From assembly GCA_025359045.1 (NCBI GenBank), contig JANYHN010000021.1, positions 62,001-126,000 on the forward strand: a DNA stretch of 64,000 bases. The letters are read 5' to 3'. A program made the position numbers and the translations under genes. This document shows, piece by piece, positions 35,987 through 44,425 of this stretch (the first letter of the stretch is position 1; each line of letters opens with the position of its first letter). This DNA comes from Hyphomicrobiales bacterium (GTDB lineage: Bacteria; Pseudomonadota; Alphaproteobacteria; Rhizobiales; Aestuariivirgaceae). A model generated the notes under the pieces. That model had not been told where the DNA came from. It saw only the letters and a program-made list of their open reading frames with translations, and made no database searches.

Positions 35987-37114
35987 CTATTGCAGTTGCG
36001 AACGATCTAAGAGTTTTTGAAGCAGCGTAAATTTGGCGCAAGGGTTTCTCTGCTCAACCCAAGTTATGAAATCCGCGGCACGTCTCTGAATTTTGAGCCG
36101 ATGATTCTGGGCTATATCACTAAGCTGGTGGTTGAGAAATGGGTTTTGAAACCTTCTCATTGTTTTGGCAACATAGTCTGTTGCTTGTTCGCCCATATCG
36201 AAATAAGTGAAACCCGGTATCACTTCTTCCGAATAGAGTGCCATTAGCTGGGCCATAATATCATCAACGCTCACAATTTCTCGTACTGTCTCTTTGCTCG
36301 GTCGGTTTTCCGATTGCCAGATTTCAGCGAGGAAACTATGGCCCAGATTGAGGATGTGAAGTTTAAGACGCACAAAAGGCGTGAGGTCATCCGTCAGAAC
36401 GACTGCTGGATGCGAGAAGGGAAAATCAAAATTTGGTACGCGTTTAATCGCCCAAAGCGCATAAGGCTCAGCTACAGCACCAATAGGATCGATTGCTTCA
36501 GACACAATTCTATCAACCAACGTATCACAGATTATTATTTTCGTTGCGAGCCAAGTCTTGAAAGCTTCGTCCAAATGCCATTGGTTAGATAATTGCTCTA
36601 GCAGCCCGCGCAACAATTTTCCATTTTCTGATACCAGTTCGCATGGTAAAATCAGCATAGGCCTCGCGTTTGCTTTAAAGCGAGAGACGAGCAGGCTTAA
36701 TAACTTTGCTGGATATCCCGCCGGAACCTGTCCCCATTTTGGTAAGGCAATCTCGTCTGCTACAGGAATGGCGTAACCACTTTCCCCGACGTTAGAGATT
36801 ACAATTTCGGCTTCGTCTGAAAACAATCGAACCACAGCTAACCAATCATCATCCGCGACTAATCCGTGGTCAACACTTTTGACAAAAATCTTGTGATCCA
36901 AAATTTTATCACCATCAAGACCGCGAATAATGACTGGAAACCCTTCACCTGAATCAAAAGCTGAAACGCGTCCCGAACGTTCAGCCCCTTTAGTGGTTTT
37001 AACAATTGTAATTGGCCCAATGTCCTGACCGCTAAGTCTCGCCTCATGAATGAACAGATCAGCATGGGCTTGTAAAAATCGGCTTGTACCAAATTGAATG
37101 ATCCGCTTAGTCAT
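35987..37114 (-). CDS. Mannitol dehydrogenase-family oxidoreductase, UxaB (tagaturonate reductase)-like
   Basis: A 375-residue NAD-dependent polyol/uronate oxidoreductase. The N-terminal IIQFGTSRFLQAHADLFIHEA replaces the usual GAGNIGRG of mannitol-1-phosphate dehydrogenase and, with MLILPCELVSENG, IICDTLVDRIV and the catalytic region VRLKLHILNLGHSFLA, points to the tagaturonate/fructuronate reductase branch. It is about 100 residues shorter than E. coli UxaB. Its start overlaps the preceding alcohol dehydrogenase by four bases, so the two act in one path, perhaps L-galactonate to tagaturonate to D-altronate (inference). Confidence 0.7.
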   Translation of the reverse strand: MTKRIIQFGTSRFLQAHADLFIHEARLSGQDIGPITIVKTTKGAERSGRVSAFDSGEGFPVIIRGLDGDKILDHKIFVKSVDHGLVADDDWLAVVRLFSDEAEIVISNVGESGYAIPVADEIALPKWGQVPAGYPAKLLSLLVSRFKANARPMLILPCELVSENGKLLRGLLEQLSNQWHLDEAFKTWLATKIIICDTLVDRIVSEAIDPIGAVAEPYALWAIKRVPNFDFPFSHPAVVLTDDLTPFVRLKLHILNLGHSFLAEIWQSENRPSKETVREIVSVDDIMAQLMALYSEEVIPGFTYFDMGEQATDYVAKTMRRFQNPFLNHQLSDIAQNHRLKIQRRAADFITWVEQRNPCAKFTLLQKLLDRSQLQ

Positions 37115-38130
37115 GTAGCGCTTATTTCCACGATAGCTTTAATTAGAACCGCTTTGTTAGACGACCAACGAGGGAGATCGGTTGAAACATGAGCAAGCGA
37201 AGTGCGGTGAGTCAGAAGTTTTGAAATTGGAACATCTCCTGATTTGATGGATGCAATAACCTGCTCAAAGTCGATATTCGTCGCATTACGACTAGCCATC
37301 AGAGTCATTTCACGCTTATGAAATTCAGGGTCAGAAAACTTTATATCGTCCTTTACTAACCCAACTAAAACATAACAGCCCCCATGAGCAACATACGAAA
37401 AACTTTGCTCCATGGAAGAGCGATTGCCAGTTGCATCAAAAACAAAATCAAATCCGTCGCCGCTCGAAAGTTCATCTAACTTCTGCGAGGTACTCTCGTC
37501 GGCAGAAAGTCTATTTGAGACGCCAACAACTGAACTGGCAAGTTCCAGTCTGACATTGTCACGGTCAACGAAGGTCACTTTTGCTCCCGCTATTTGAGCA
37601 AATATTGCAACGCCGATACCAATTGGACCGGCACCCACGACAAGAGCATTGTGACCTTGCCCAATTCCAGATCTCCGCACGGCGTGAGCGCCGATAGCCA
37701 GAAATTCTACCGATGCGGCCTCATCCAAATTCAAGCAATCAGCAGGGATCAAATTGCCGGGTGGCAAGCTGATAAATTCGCACATACCGCCATCTCGGTG
37801 CACGCCCAGCACAGCGATCTTCATGCAGCAATTTGGCTTGTTTGATTTGCAAGCATGGCATAAGCCGCAAGCAATATAGGGATTCACGACAACAGTTTGG
37901 CCAACGTCAAATGCTGATTTGGTATCCGTCTCCCAGACCGTTGCTGAAAGTTCATGACCTATCACGCGGGGGTATTTTAGAAAGGGATGCAGGCCTTCAT
38001 ATATATGATAGTCTGTGCCACAAATGCCTGCGCGATTGATCTGAACTAGTACTTCACCTGAGCTTCGCGAAGCGAGTGGTATCTCCTCAATTGCAATTGC
38101 ATGTGGTGAAGAACAAACAACAGCTTTCAT
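37111..38130 (-). CDS. Zinc-binding alcohol dehydrogenase, RspB/L-galactonate 5-dehydrogenase-like
   Basis: A 339-residue medium-chain dehydrogenase with catalytic zinc motif AGICGTDYHIYEG and GHELSATVW, the structural-zinc cysteine cluster CGLCHACKSNKPNCC, and Rossmann motif VVGAGPIGIGVAIF. The pattern resembles RspB/LgoD-type enzymes that oxidise sugar acids such as L-galactonate. First gene of a two-gene operon with the UxaB-like reductase, divergent from the GntR regulator across 145 bases. Confidence 0.75.
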   Translation of the reverse strand: MKAVVCSSPHAIAIEEIPLASRSSGEVLVQINRAGICGTDYHIYEGLHPFLKYPRVIGHELSATVWETDTKSAFDVGQTVVVNPYIACGLCHACKSNKPNCCMKIAVLGVHRDGGMCEFISLPPGNLIPADCLNLDEAASVEFLAIGAHAVRRSGIGQGHNALVVGAGPIGIGVAIFAQIAGAKVTFVDRDNVRLELASSVVGVSNRLSADESTSQKLDELSSGDGFDFVFDATGNRSSMEQSFSYVAHGGCYVLVGLVKDDIKFSDPEFHKREMTLMASRNATNIDFEQVIASIKSGDVPISKLLTHRTSLAHVSTDLPRWSSNKAVLIKAIVEISAT

Positions 38131-38275
38131 TGAATTTATCCCTGGCGAAAACTTAAAAATCAGAAACTTTTTGTAGTTTTAGTAAATATTGGGAAAAGAC
38201 GATAGTCAAACTGTTTTTTATATGCAAAAATACAAATAAGAATCGTAATGGCAGTTCAGTGGATAGGTTGGGTCA

Positions 38276-39178
38276 ATGAAAGGCGATACAATTTACAAAC
38301 GAACTTACAATCGCATGATCGTCTATCTTGGCGAGTTGAAAATCGGCGATGCGTTGGATTCGGAAAATGTTCTCAAATCCAAACTCACAGCAAGCCGCAC
38401 CACAATCCGTAAAGTGTTGCAGGAGTTCGAGTTAAAACAACTTATCGTCATCAAGAGCACTAAAAAAACTCTCCTTCGAAAACCTAAAGCTAAGGACAGT
38501 TTTCCGCGAGCAGAGACTCTGTCGAACGCGGCTCGGATCGAAAAAAAATTTCTGGAGTGGATGCTACGTGCTGATCCAAAACCCGGTGATATTATTAATG
38601 AGCTAGAACTCGCACGTCAGTTTGGCGTTTCTACAAGTGGCATTCGTGAATTCTTGAACAGATTTAGCCGATTCAAACTCATTGAAAGACGGCCAAATTC
38701 GGGTTGGTGCTTTCAAGGTTTTACCGAAGACTTTGCATTAGAGCTGTTTGAAGTCAGGGAGCTTTTCGAAATGCGTTCAGCAGCGGCATTCGCGACATTA
38801 CCTGATAATGCGATTGCTTGGAACGAGCTTCACGTTTTAAAGATCGATCATAAGAATCTTTTGCGAAACATAAATAAGGACTTTCATAATTTTTCCGATA
38901 TTGATGAAAGATTTCATCAACTGGTAAATAATGCATCCATGAATCGTTTTATCGTTGATTTTTATGATCTCATTTCTTTGATATTTCACTATCATTATCA
39001 GTGGAATAAAGTTGACGAAAGAAAGCGGAACAAAGCAGCTATTCTCGAGCATTTAGATTATATCGAAGCACTTTTCAGCCGCGATCCAAAACGGATTGAG
39101 GTTGCTTGTAAGAAACATTTTATCTCGGCAAGAAATACACTGCTTTCTTCACTGAAAACGCCGCTCCCCGTTTCCTAG
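38276..39178 (+). CDS. GntR/FadR-type regulator with two winged-helix domains
   Basis: A 300-residue regulator. Residues about 5-70 look like a degenerate GntR winged helix (GDALDSENVLKSKLTASRTTIRKVLQEFELKQLIVI). A second winged helix follows at about 85-150 (KPGDIINELELARQFGVSTSGIREFLNRF), and residues 155-290 form an FCD effector domain with FEVRELFEMRSAAAFAT and histidines in DERFHQLV. Normal FadR-subfamily proteins have one such DNA-binding domain and about 230 residues. It is divergent from the dehydrogenase genes it probably controls. Start ATG 38276 has no strong ribosome-binding site. Confidence 0.75.
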   Translation: MKGDTIYKRTYNRMIVYLGELKIGDALDSENVLKSKLTASRTTIRKVLQEFELKQLIVIKSTKKTLLRKPKAKDSFPRAETLSNAARIEKKFLEWMLRADPKPGDIINELELARQFGVSTSGIREFLNRFSRFKLIERRPNSGWCFQGFTEDFALELFEVRELFEMRSAAAFATLPDNAIAWNELHVLKIDHKNLLRNINKDFHNFSDIDERFHQLVNNASMNRFIVDFYDLISLIFHYHYQWNKVDERKRNKAAILEHLDYIEALFSRDPKRIEVACKKHFISARNTLLSSLKTPLPVS

Positions 39179-39570
39179 ATTTGGATTGAAATAGATATCG
39201 TCTTGTTAAGCCTAGCGCTCCAAAACTTTTACGGGAGTGCAATTGCAATTTATCACATACTGCCAGAAGATACTGCGGCCTATCCTTAATCATCGCTGAA
39301 TCTTTGAATTTTATGACATTTTATCGACAATTTGTAACGCCTTGAAGTGACTCCATAATTCCCAAAAAAACGCCGCGGCGTGAATGAAGTTGATTCAAAT
39401 CGGAACAAATTTGGAGCTACAAGTTAACCAGTCTTCTGAACCCCAGTTTAAGATGCCGGGGGCTATCGGTGATGTAGGGAAGAACCCGGGGGCACTCTGT
39501 AAGTTTCTTGCGGCGGCAACGGTTAAAATCCCAAGGTGCAAATTAGATTTTAACAAACAAAGGTAATGTC
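39179..39570 (+). other. Gene-free stretch: probable promoter and long leader of the pilin gene
   Basis: About 390 bases without a convincing gene. A 60-codon frame at 39384-39566 lacks a ribosome-binding site and resembles nothing I know. The right half has GC-rich paired segments (GCCGGGGGC near 39453 and ACCCGGGGGC near 39486) and ends with AAAGGT eight bases before the pilin ATG, suggesting a structured 5' leader. I found no known riboswitch motif. Confidence 0.4.
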
Positions 39571-40008
39571 ATGCGTAAATATCTTCTGCCACTCGTTGCT
39601 ATTGCTGGTCTTGCCAGCGCTTCTTCAGCATTCGCTGCAACTGCTTCGGGCACATTCAATGTGCAAGTTACAATTGTGAAGGCATGCGCAGTTTCAGCAA
39701 CTGCAGTAAACTTCGGCACGTTGTCGACTGTAGTCGGCACAGAAACTGCAAACTCAACTGTAACTGTAACTTGCAACCCAGGCACACCTTATAGCCTGTC
39801 ATTCGTTTCGGGTTCTGCTGGCCTCACAGCTGCAGGCAACCTCGTAAATGGCGCGAACACCATTGGCGCAAGCTATGATCTCGGTACAGCAGCCGCTGCT
39901 TCAGGCACAGGCTCGGGCACAGATGCTTTGAAAGTTAGCTTGTCAGCTGCTTCTTACCCAGCAACTGGCCTCTACCAAGCTACTCAAACGGTTTACGTCA
40001 ACTACTAA
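39571..40008 (+). CDS. SCPU-type pilin subunit (chaperone-usher pilus)
   Basis: A 145-residue secreted protein. A signal peptide of about 22 residues ends SSAFA before ATASG. The mature part has the spore coat U pattern: TIVKACAVSATAVNFGTL, TVTCNPGTPYSLSF, then ANTIGASYDLG and the terminal YQATQTVYVNY, the Ig-like pilin fold with a cysteine pair and donor-strand motif. It is the probable major subunit, with a hairpin after the gene that would raise its expression over the assembly genes. Confidence 0.85.
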   Translation: MRKYLLPLVAIAGLASASSAFAATASGTFNVQVTIVKACAVSATAVNFGTLSTVVGTETANSTVTVTCNPGTPYSLSFVSGSAGLTAAGNLVNGANTIGASYDLGTAAAASGTGSGTDALKVSLSAASYPATGLYQATQTVYVNY

Positions 40009-40059
40009 GAACCGTTGAGGCTGAGAAAACAGCTTCGCTCACAAAAATGAAGTCGATTA

Positions 40060-40082
40060 CCCCGGGATGAATAATCCTGGGG
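40060..40082 (+). terminator. Hairpin between pilin and chaperone genes
   Basis: CCCCGGGA and TCCTGGGG pair with one G-T wobble around a 7-base loop, 52 bases after the pilin stop. No T tract follows. It probably protects the pilin message or partly terminates transcription. Confidence 0.5.
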
Positions 40083-40121
40083 CGATCACGCTGAAACTTT
40101 GTCAATTTTAGGGGATAGATA

Positions 40122-40847
40122 ATGAAAACCAAGGGTGGGACCTTCGTTCGCAACACGACGCTGGTGGCAGCAATACTCGCCGCGCCAATTTCAGGTTTTG
40201 CAGGTACACTGCAAGTAAGTCCAATTAATATTGAAGCCATTGCGCCGCTGTCAACGTCAACTGTCACGCTGACAAATCTCGAAGGCAAGGGCGTTATCAA
40301 CAGTCAAGTGCGTGTGTTCAAATGGACTATCGTGAATGGCCAAGAAAAACTGTCACCGACGAAGGATGTCGTTGCGAGTCCTCCGGCGTTAGTCATCAAA
40401 GAAGGTGGTAACGCGACAGTGCGTATTGTGAGGCTTTTGAAGTCTTCAGCAACAACAGAAGAGACATATCGTTTACTGGTCGACGAAATTCCCTCAGCGC
40501 CGACCAAGGGAACCCAAGCCGTAGCTTTTGCCGTACGTCACAACATTCCGGTATTTTTTACACCCGCCGGCCTGACGAGCAAACTGAATTGGTCAGCCAA
40601 GATAACCAAAGGTGGAGTTTCGGTTTCTGCGACAAACGCGGGCCAACGCCATGCTCGCCTGGCCTCATTGCAAATCGTCGGAAATGGCGAGACTGATAGT
40701 TTTAATAATGGCCTTGCTGGTTATGTTCTGGCGGGTGGTTCCAATGCATGGACCATCAAATCGAAGGCCATAAAATCAGGCAGCTCAATTAAAATCATGG
40801 CCAAAGGTAATGATGGACCGATCGAAGCGACCGTTCAGGTTCAATAA
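40122..40847 (+). CDS. Periplasmic pilus chaperone
   Basis: A 241-residue PapD-like chaperone. A signal peptide of about 27 residues ends PISGFA before GTLQVSP. The N-terminal Ig domain shows TLQVSPINIEAIAPLSTSTV, FKWTIVNGQEKLSPTKD (strand G1 donor region nearby) and the conserved ETYRLLVDEIP, with NIPVFFTPAG ending the domain. It binds pilin subunits and hands them to the usher encoded next. GGGGATAGATA precedes the ATG weakly. Confidence 0.88.
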   Translation: MKTKGGTFVRNTTLVAAILAAPISGFAGTLQVSPINIEAIAPLSTSTVTLTNLEGKGVINSQVRVFKWTIVNGQEKLSPTKDVVASPPALVIKEGGNATVRIVRLLKSSATTEETYRLLVDEIPSAPTKGTQAVAFAVRHNIPVFFTPAGLTSKLNWSAKITKGGVSVSATNAGQRHARLASLQIVGNGETDSFNNGLAGYVLAGGSNAWTIKSKAIKSGSSIKIMAKGNDGPIEATVQVQ

Positions 40848-43458
40848 GGAACTTCGATTCCTTATTGCGATCCTCGTCGCTTTTTTCATCTTTTCGCCTT
40901 TAGCTTCGGCACAAGGCACATCTGCACCGGGGGGCGCACAACATAAGAAAGTTACAGCAAAGAAAGCTGTAACTGTGCCCTCTGTTGACGGTGTTCCTGG
41001 TGCTGGCCACCTTAACGATGCGGTCGATCATGTGCAGGCCGCCGTCTCCACGGATACCGTCCCTGCTTCTGGCCAATTAAACAATCAGACGGCCCAAACC
41101 CCTGGGGATGCACAAACTGATGACGTACCCAGCGCCGGACATCTTATCGATGGCCCCCCAAAGGGTGATCTGAACCAGTCAGTGCAGGACATTGCACCTT
41201 CAGGAAGTTTGCAACTCGACGTACTTATCAACGGTTATGCAATTGATCTGGTAGCCGCTTTTGTGCAGCTGCCTGATGGCAGTTTTTCATCTGCAAGATC
41301 GGAGTTGCAACAACTTGGCTTAAAAGTTTCGGGAAAGGGCCCCGATAGTGAGCAAATCAATCTGGCTTCAATTGAAGGCCTGAAATATGAATATGATCAA
41401 GACAAGCAAACCATCAATCTAAAAATTTCCGATGCCGGGCGTGAAGCCAGAACGATTGCAATAACATCACCAAAAGAAATGCTCCAAGCGGAAAGCGATC
41501 TTGGTGTAGTCTTAAACTACACAGGTTACGGTGCCGCGAATTATGATTTGGGGTTGGGTGCGAGTCATTTCAATGGCGCATCGGTCACGCTGGACGCACG
41601 AGCTTTTTCGAAATTCGGCATTGTTCAACAAAGCGGAATTATCGGAACAACAACGTTTTCGGACTTCACCGCAACAAGGCTTGATACCAATTGGACTTAT
41701 GCAAACCAAGAAAGGGCTGAAACCTATACGGTGGGTGATATTATCTCCGGGAGTCTAAATTGGACAAGACCCGTGCGTTTTGGTGGGGGGCAAGTGCAAC
41801 GGAATTTTGGCGTTCGACCTGATCTCATCACGAGGCCTCTGCCCAGTCTTGAAGGTAGTGCTGCTGTGCCCTCAACGGTTGATGTTTATGTAAATGGAAC
41901 CAAAACTTATTCTTCCGATATTAGCCCTGGGCCGTTCAGTATTGACCATTTGCCACTTATTACTGGGCATGGAACCGCTAGGGTTGTCTTGACGGATACG
42001 ACGGGAAAGCAAACCGAAAGTGAAACCCAGATTTATACTTCTGCTTCATTGCTGGCTCCACATTTGTTTGATTACTCTGTCGATCTAGGCCTGCCGAGGC
42101 ATGGGTACGGCACGCAAAATTTCGACTATGATAATCAGTTGATGGCAGTGGCCAGTGCCAGATATGGCATCAGCAATGAAATCACCGCTGAAGCACATGC
42201 TGAGGCGCGGCTGGATATGTTTGAGGGTGGTCTAGGCACAAGTTTTGTTGCTGGGCCTTTTGGCGTTTTTAATGCCGCTGCGGCAGCCAGCTATTATCAA
42301 GGCGATCTCGGCTTTTATGGATTTGGCTCTTGGGATTTTGAATACAAAAATCTTCTCGTTCGGGCATCTGCGGCTAGAACCTTTGGAAATTTCGTCGATC
42401 TTGCAGCTGTAACTGAAATTCCGATCAAAGGCATTCTTCACAACGGAGTGCCACAAGCACTCGATCAGCTTACTGTTTCTTATGGCTTTCCGGACTGGAA
42501 TTTGGGAACCGGCCTCAGTTTAATCCATATCAACACCCACGAAGGCCTAGACTCTTTGATCGTTGGTGCAAATGTAACCAAATCATTCAAAGGTGATATT
42601 TCAGCTTACGCCAACGCCTATATCGATCTCGACAATGGCACGGACTACGGCGCGTTTGTCGGCCTGACTGTGCCATTCGGTAAAAACATAAATAGTTCAT
42701 CAGGCGCCAGCATTGTCAAAAATAACTGGGAGGCGACGACCGAAGTCGCAAAACCATTAGACACAAATTATGGCTCATATGGCTGGCGCGTTTCGGCTTC
42801 GGCTCAAGATAGCTATAAAAGGCTCGCCGCCGAAGGAAGCTATCGCAGCGATAAAGCCATTCTATCTGGCCGCGTAGCAGGTGAAAATGACAAGGCGAGT
42901 GCCAGTGCAACCATCGAAGGCTCATTGGTTGCCACCAAGTCTGGCCTGTTTATGGGCAACCCAATCGCAGATTCTTTTGCCATCGTCGATGCTGGTGTTG
43001 AGGGTATTGATGTGAGTTATGAAAATCGCTTCGTGGGCAAAACCAGAAAAGATGGCAAATTGTTGATCAGTGAATTACGCGCTTACCAACGCAACAAAAT
43101 CTCGATCGATCCCGAAAAATTACCGTTGAATGCCAGCGTTTCCGAAACTGATAAATATATCGCGCCACGCACCAAGAGCGGTGTGCTAGTTGATTTTGGT
43201 GTGAAGAAAGATGGAAATGGACTAATTGTAGTTTTGACCGATGCGAAAGGCGCATTCATACCGCCTGGAACAAAAATCACAGTGGCTGGAAAAAGCGAAC
43301 CATTCTTGATGGGTTATGATGGCGAAGTTTATTTAACTGATATTGATGCGCATGTCAGCTTGACGGCCGAAGGTGCAAATACCACTTGTTCGGCCAATTT
43401 CGATTTTCAAGCCGAAAAAGAAACGCAAACTTCAATCGGGCCATTGCAATGCTTGTAA
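40810..43458 (+). CDS. Outer-membrane pilus usher (SCPU class)
   Basis: An 882-residue fimbrial usher. A signal peptide of about 35 residues ends PLASA before QGTSAP. Residues 36-135 are an unusual Pro/Gly/Ala-rich extension with repeats 22 residues apart. The usual usher N-domain follows (LQLDVLINGYAIDLVAAF), then the beta barrel with RFGGGQVQRNFGVRPDLITR and the plug domain (PSTVDVYVNGTKTYSSDISP), and C-terminal domains with GYDGEVYLTD. It starts 38 bases inside the chaperone gene; AAAGG lies just upstream of ATG 40810/40813. Confidence 0.88.
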   Translation: MMDRSKRPFRFNKELRFLIAILVAFFIFSPLASAQGTSAPGGAQHKKVTAKKAVTVPSVDGVPGAGHLNDAVDHVQAAVSTDTVPASGQLNNQTAQTPGDAQTDDVPSAGHLIDGPPKGDLNQSVQDIAPSGSLQLDVLINGYAIDLVAAFVQLPDGSFSSARSELQQLGLKVSGKGPDSEQINLASIEGLKYEYDQDKQTINLKISDAGREARTIAITSPKEMLQAESDLGVVLNYTGYGAANYDLGLGASHFNGASVTLDARAFSKFGIVQQSGIIGTTTFSDFTATRLDTNWTYANQERAETYTVGDIISGSLNWTRPVRFGGGQVQRNFGVRPDLITRPLPSLEGSAAVPSTVDVYVNGTKTYSSDISPGPFSIDHLPLITGHGTARVVLTDTTGKQTESETQIYTSASLLAPHLFDYSVDLGLPRHGYGTQNFDYDNQLMAVASARYGISNEITAEAHAEARLDMFEGGLGTSFVAGPFGVFNAAAAASYYQGDLGFYGFGSWDFEYKNLLVRASAARTFGNFVDLAAVTEIPIKGILHNGVPQALDQLTVSYGFPDWNLGTGLSLIHINTHEGLDSLIVGANVTKSFKGDISAYANAYIDLDNGTDYGAFVGLTVPFGKNINSSSGASIVKNNWEATTEVAKPLDTNYGSYGWRVSASAQDSYKRLAAEGSYRSDKAILSGRVAGENDKASASATIEGSLVATKSGLFMGNPIADSFAIVDAGVEGIDVSYENRFVGKTRKDGKLLISELRAYQRNKISIDPEKLPLNASVSETDKYIAPRTKSGVLVDFGVKKDGNGLIVVLTDAKGAFIPPGTKITVAGKSEPFLMGYDGEVYLTDIDAHVSLTAEGANTTCSANFDFQAEKETQTSIGPLQCL
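40990..41214 (+). repeat. 22-residue repeats in the usher N-terminal extension
   Basis: Within the usher, GVPGAGHLN, TVPASGQLN, DVPSAGHLI and a weaker IAPSGSLQL recur at residues 61, 83, 105 and about 128, a 22-residue (66-base) period. The consensus is D-VP-sG-L-n. The unit precedes the N-terminal pilus-binding domain. Confidence 0.7.
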
Positions 43459-44399
43459 GAATTTTTTTCATTCTCATTTCGTTAGCATGGCTGAACGCCA
43501 ACGCAGCCCTTTCGCAGTCCTGTAATTTTTCGATGACGGACATCAACTTCGGAAGCGTAAATTTAAGTGTCGGTGGCACCCCAACAACTGCTGGAACATT
43601 TTCAGCCAGTTGCACTGGAACACCGGGCAGCACGATAACCATCTGCCCCAATATTGGTGATGGCACGGGAGGATCGACTTCTGGCAATCCACGTTTGCTG
43701 GGAAATGGGCCCAGAAATGTGCCTTACAATCTCTATCAACCGTCGGGTCAAATTTGGGGTTCATATGTTTGGCCTTACGCACCATTGCCACCCATTTTAA
43801 CTCTGCCGCTCAACAGCACAGGTTCAGGTTCACTCTCACAAACTATCAATGCACAAATCACCGGAACTTTGGCCTTAGCCCCAGCGGGCAATTACCAATC
43901 GGTATATAGTGCTGGTCACACATTATTTGATTATGGCTATGCGCCCGCACAAACTTGCACTGTTCAATCGACTCGTGCTGCGCGTGTTGCATTCACGGTG
44001 CGTGCCACCAATAATAACAGCTGTAATATTTCAACAACGCCGCTTAGTTTTGGAACGCGGAGCAGTTTGAGCACGGCTCAAACCGCCAACAACCAAATTT
44101 CCATCACCTGCACAAATGGCGTGAAATATACTGTTGGTCTAAGCAACGGCGCAAATGGCGGCACCAGTCCGGTCAATAGATTAATGGCAAATCCGGCAAC
44201 TGGCCAAAAAATCACCTATGGCCTTTATCAAAATGCTGGGTTGAGCCAGCAATGGGGTTCAACACTAGGTTCCGACACGGCTGCCGGAACAGCCACGGGT
44301 CTCACTCAGGTCTACAATGTCTATGGTCAAATCCCAGTTCAAGCAACGCCGCCCGGTGGATCATATGCGGATGTAGTTGTGATCACTCTGAGCTATTAA
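43449..44399 (+). CDS. Two-domain SCPU protein, probable pilus tip adhesin
   Basis: A 316-residue secreted protein with a signal peptide ending NANA before ALSQSC. It contains two spore coat U domains: the first from CNFSMTDINFGSVNLS, the second from CNISTTPLSFGTRSS, with YGLYQNAGLSQQWGS and the terminal YADVVVITLSY. Two-domain proteins at the end of such operons are usually tip adhesins. ATG 43449 is 10 bases before the usher stop, so translation is coupled; the longer frame to 43386 is usher sequence. Confidence 0.83.
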   Translation: MLVRIFFILISLAWLNANAALSQSCNFSMTDINFGSVNLSVGGTPTTAGTFSASCTGTPGSTITICPNIGDGTGGSTSGNPRLLGNGPRNVPYNLYQPSGQIWGSYVWPYAPLPPILTLPLNSTGSGSLSQTINAQITGTLALAPAGNYQSVYSAGHTLFDYGYAPAQTCTVQSTRAARVAFTVRATNNNSCNISTTPLSFGTRSSLSTAQTANNQISITCTNGVKYTVGLSNGANGGTSPVNRLMANPATGQKITYGLYQNAGLSQQWGSTLGSDTAAGTATGLTQVYNVYGQIPVQATPPGGSYADVVVITLSY

Positions 44400-44425
44400 T
44401 GCCTTAGACATTGCCTCGTGCTTCA

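Noticed and set aside
39384-39566. 60-codon frame upstream of the pilin
   Set aside because: No ribosome-binding site, no signal peptide and no recognisable pattern; more likely untranslated leader.
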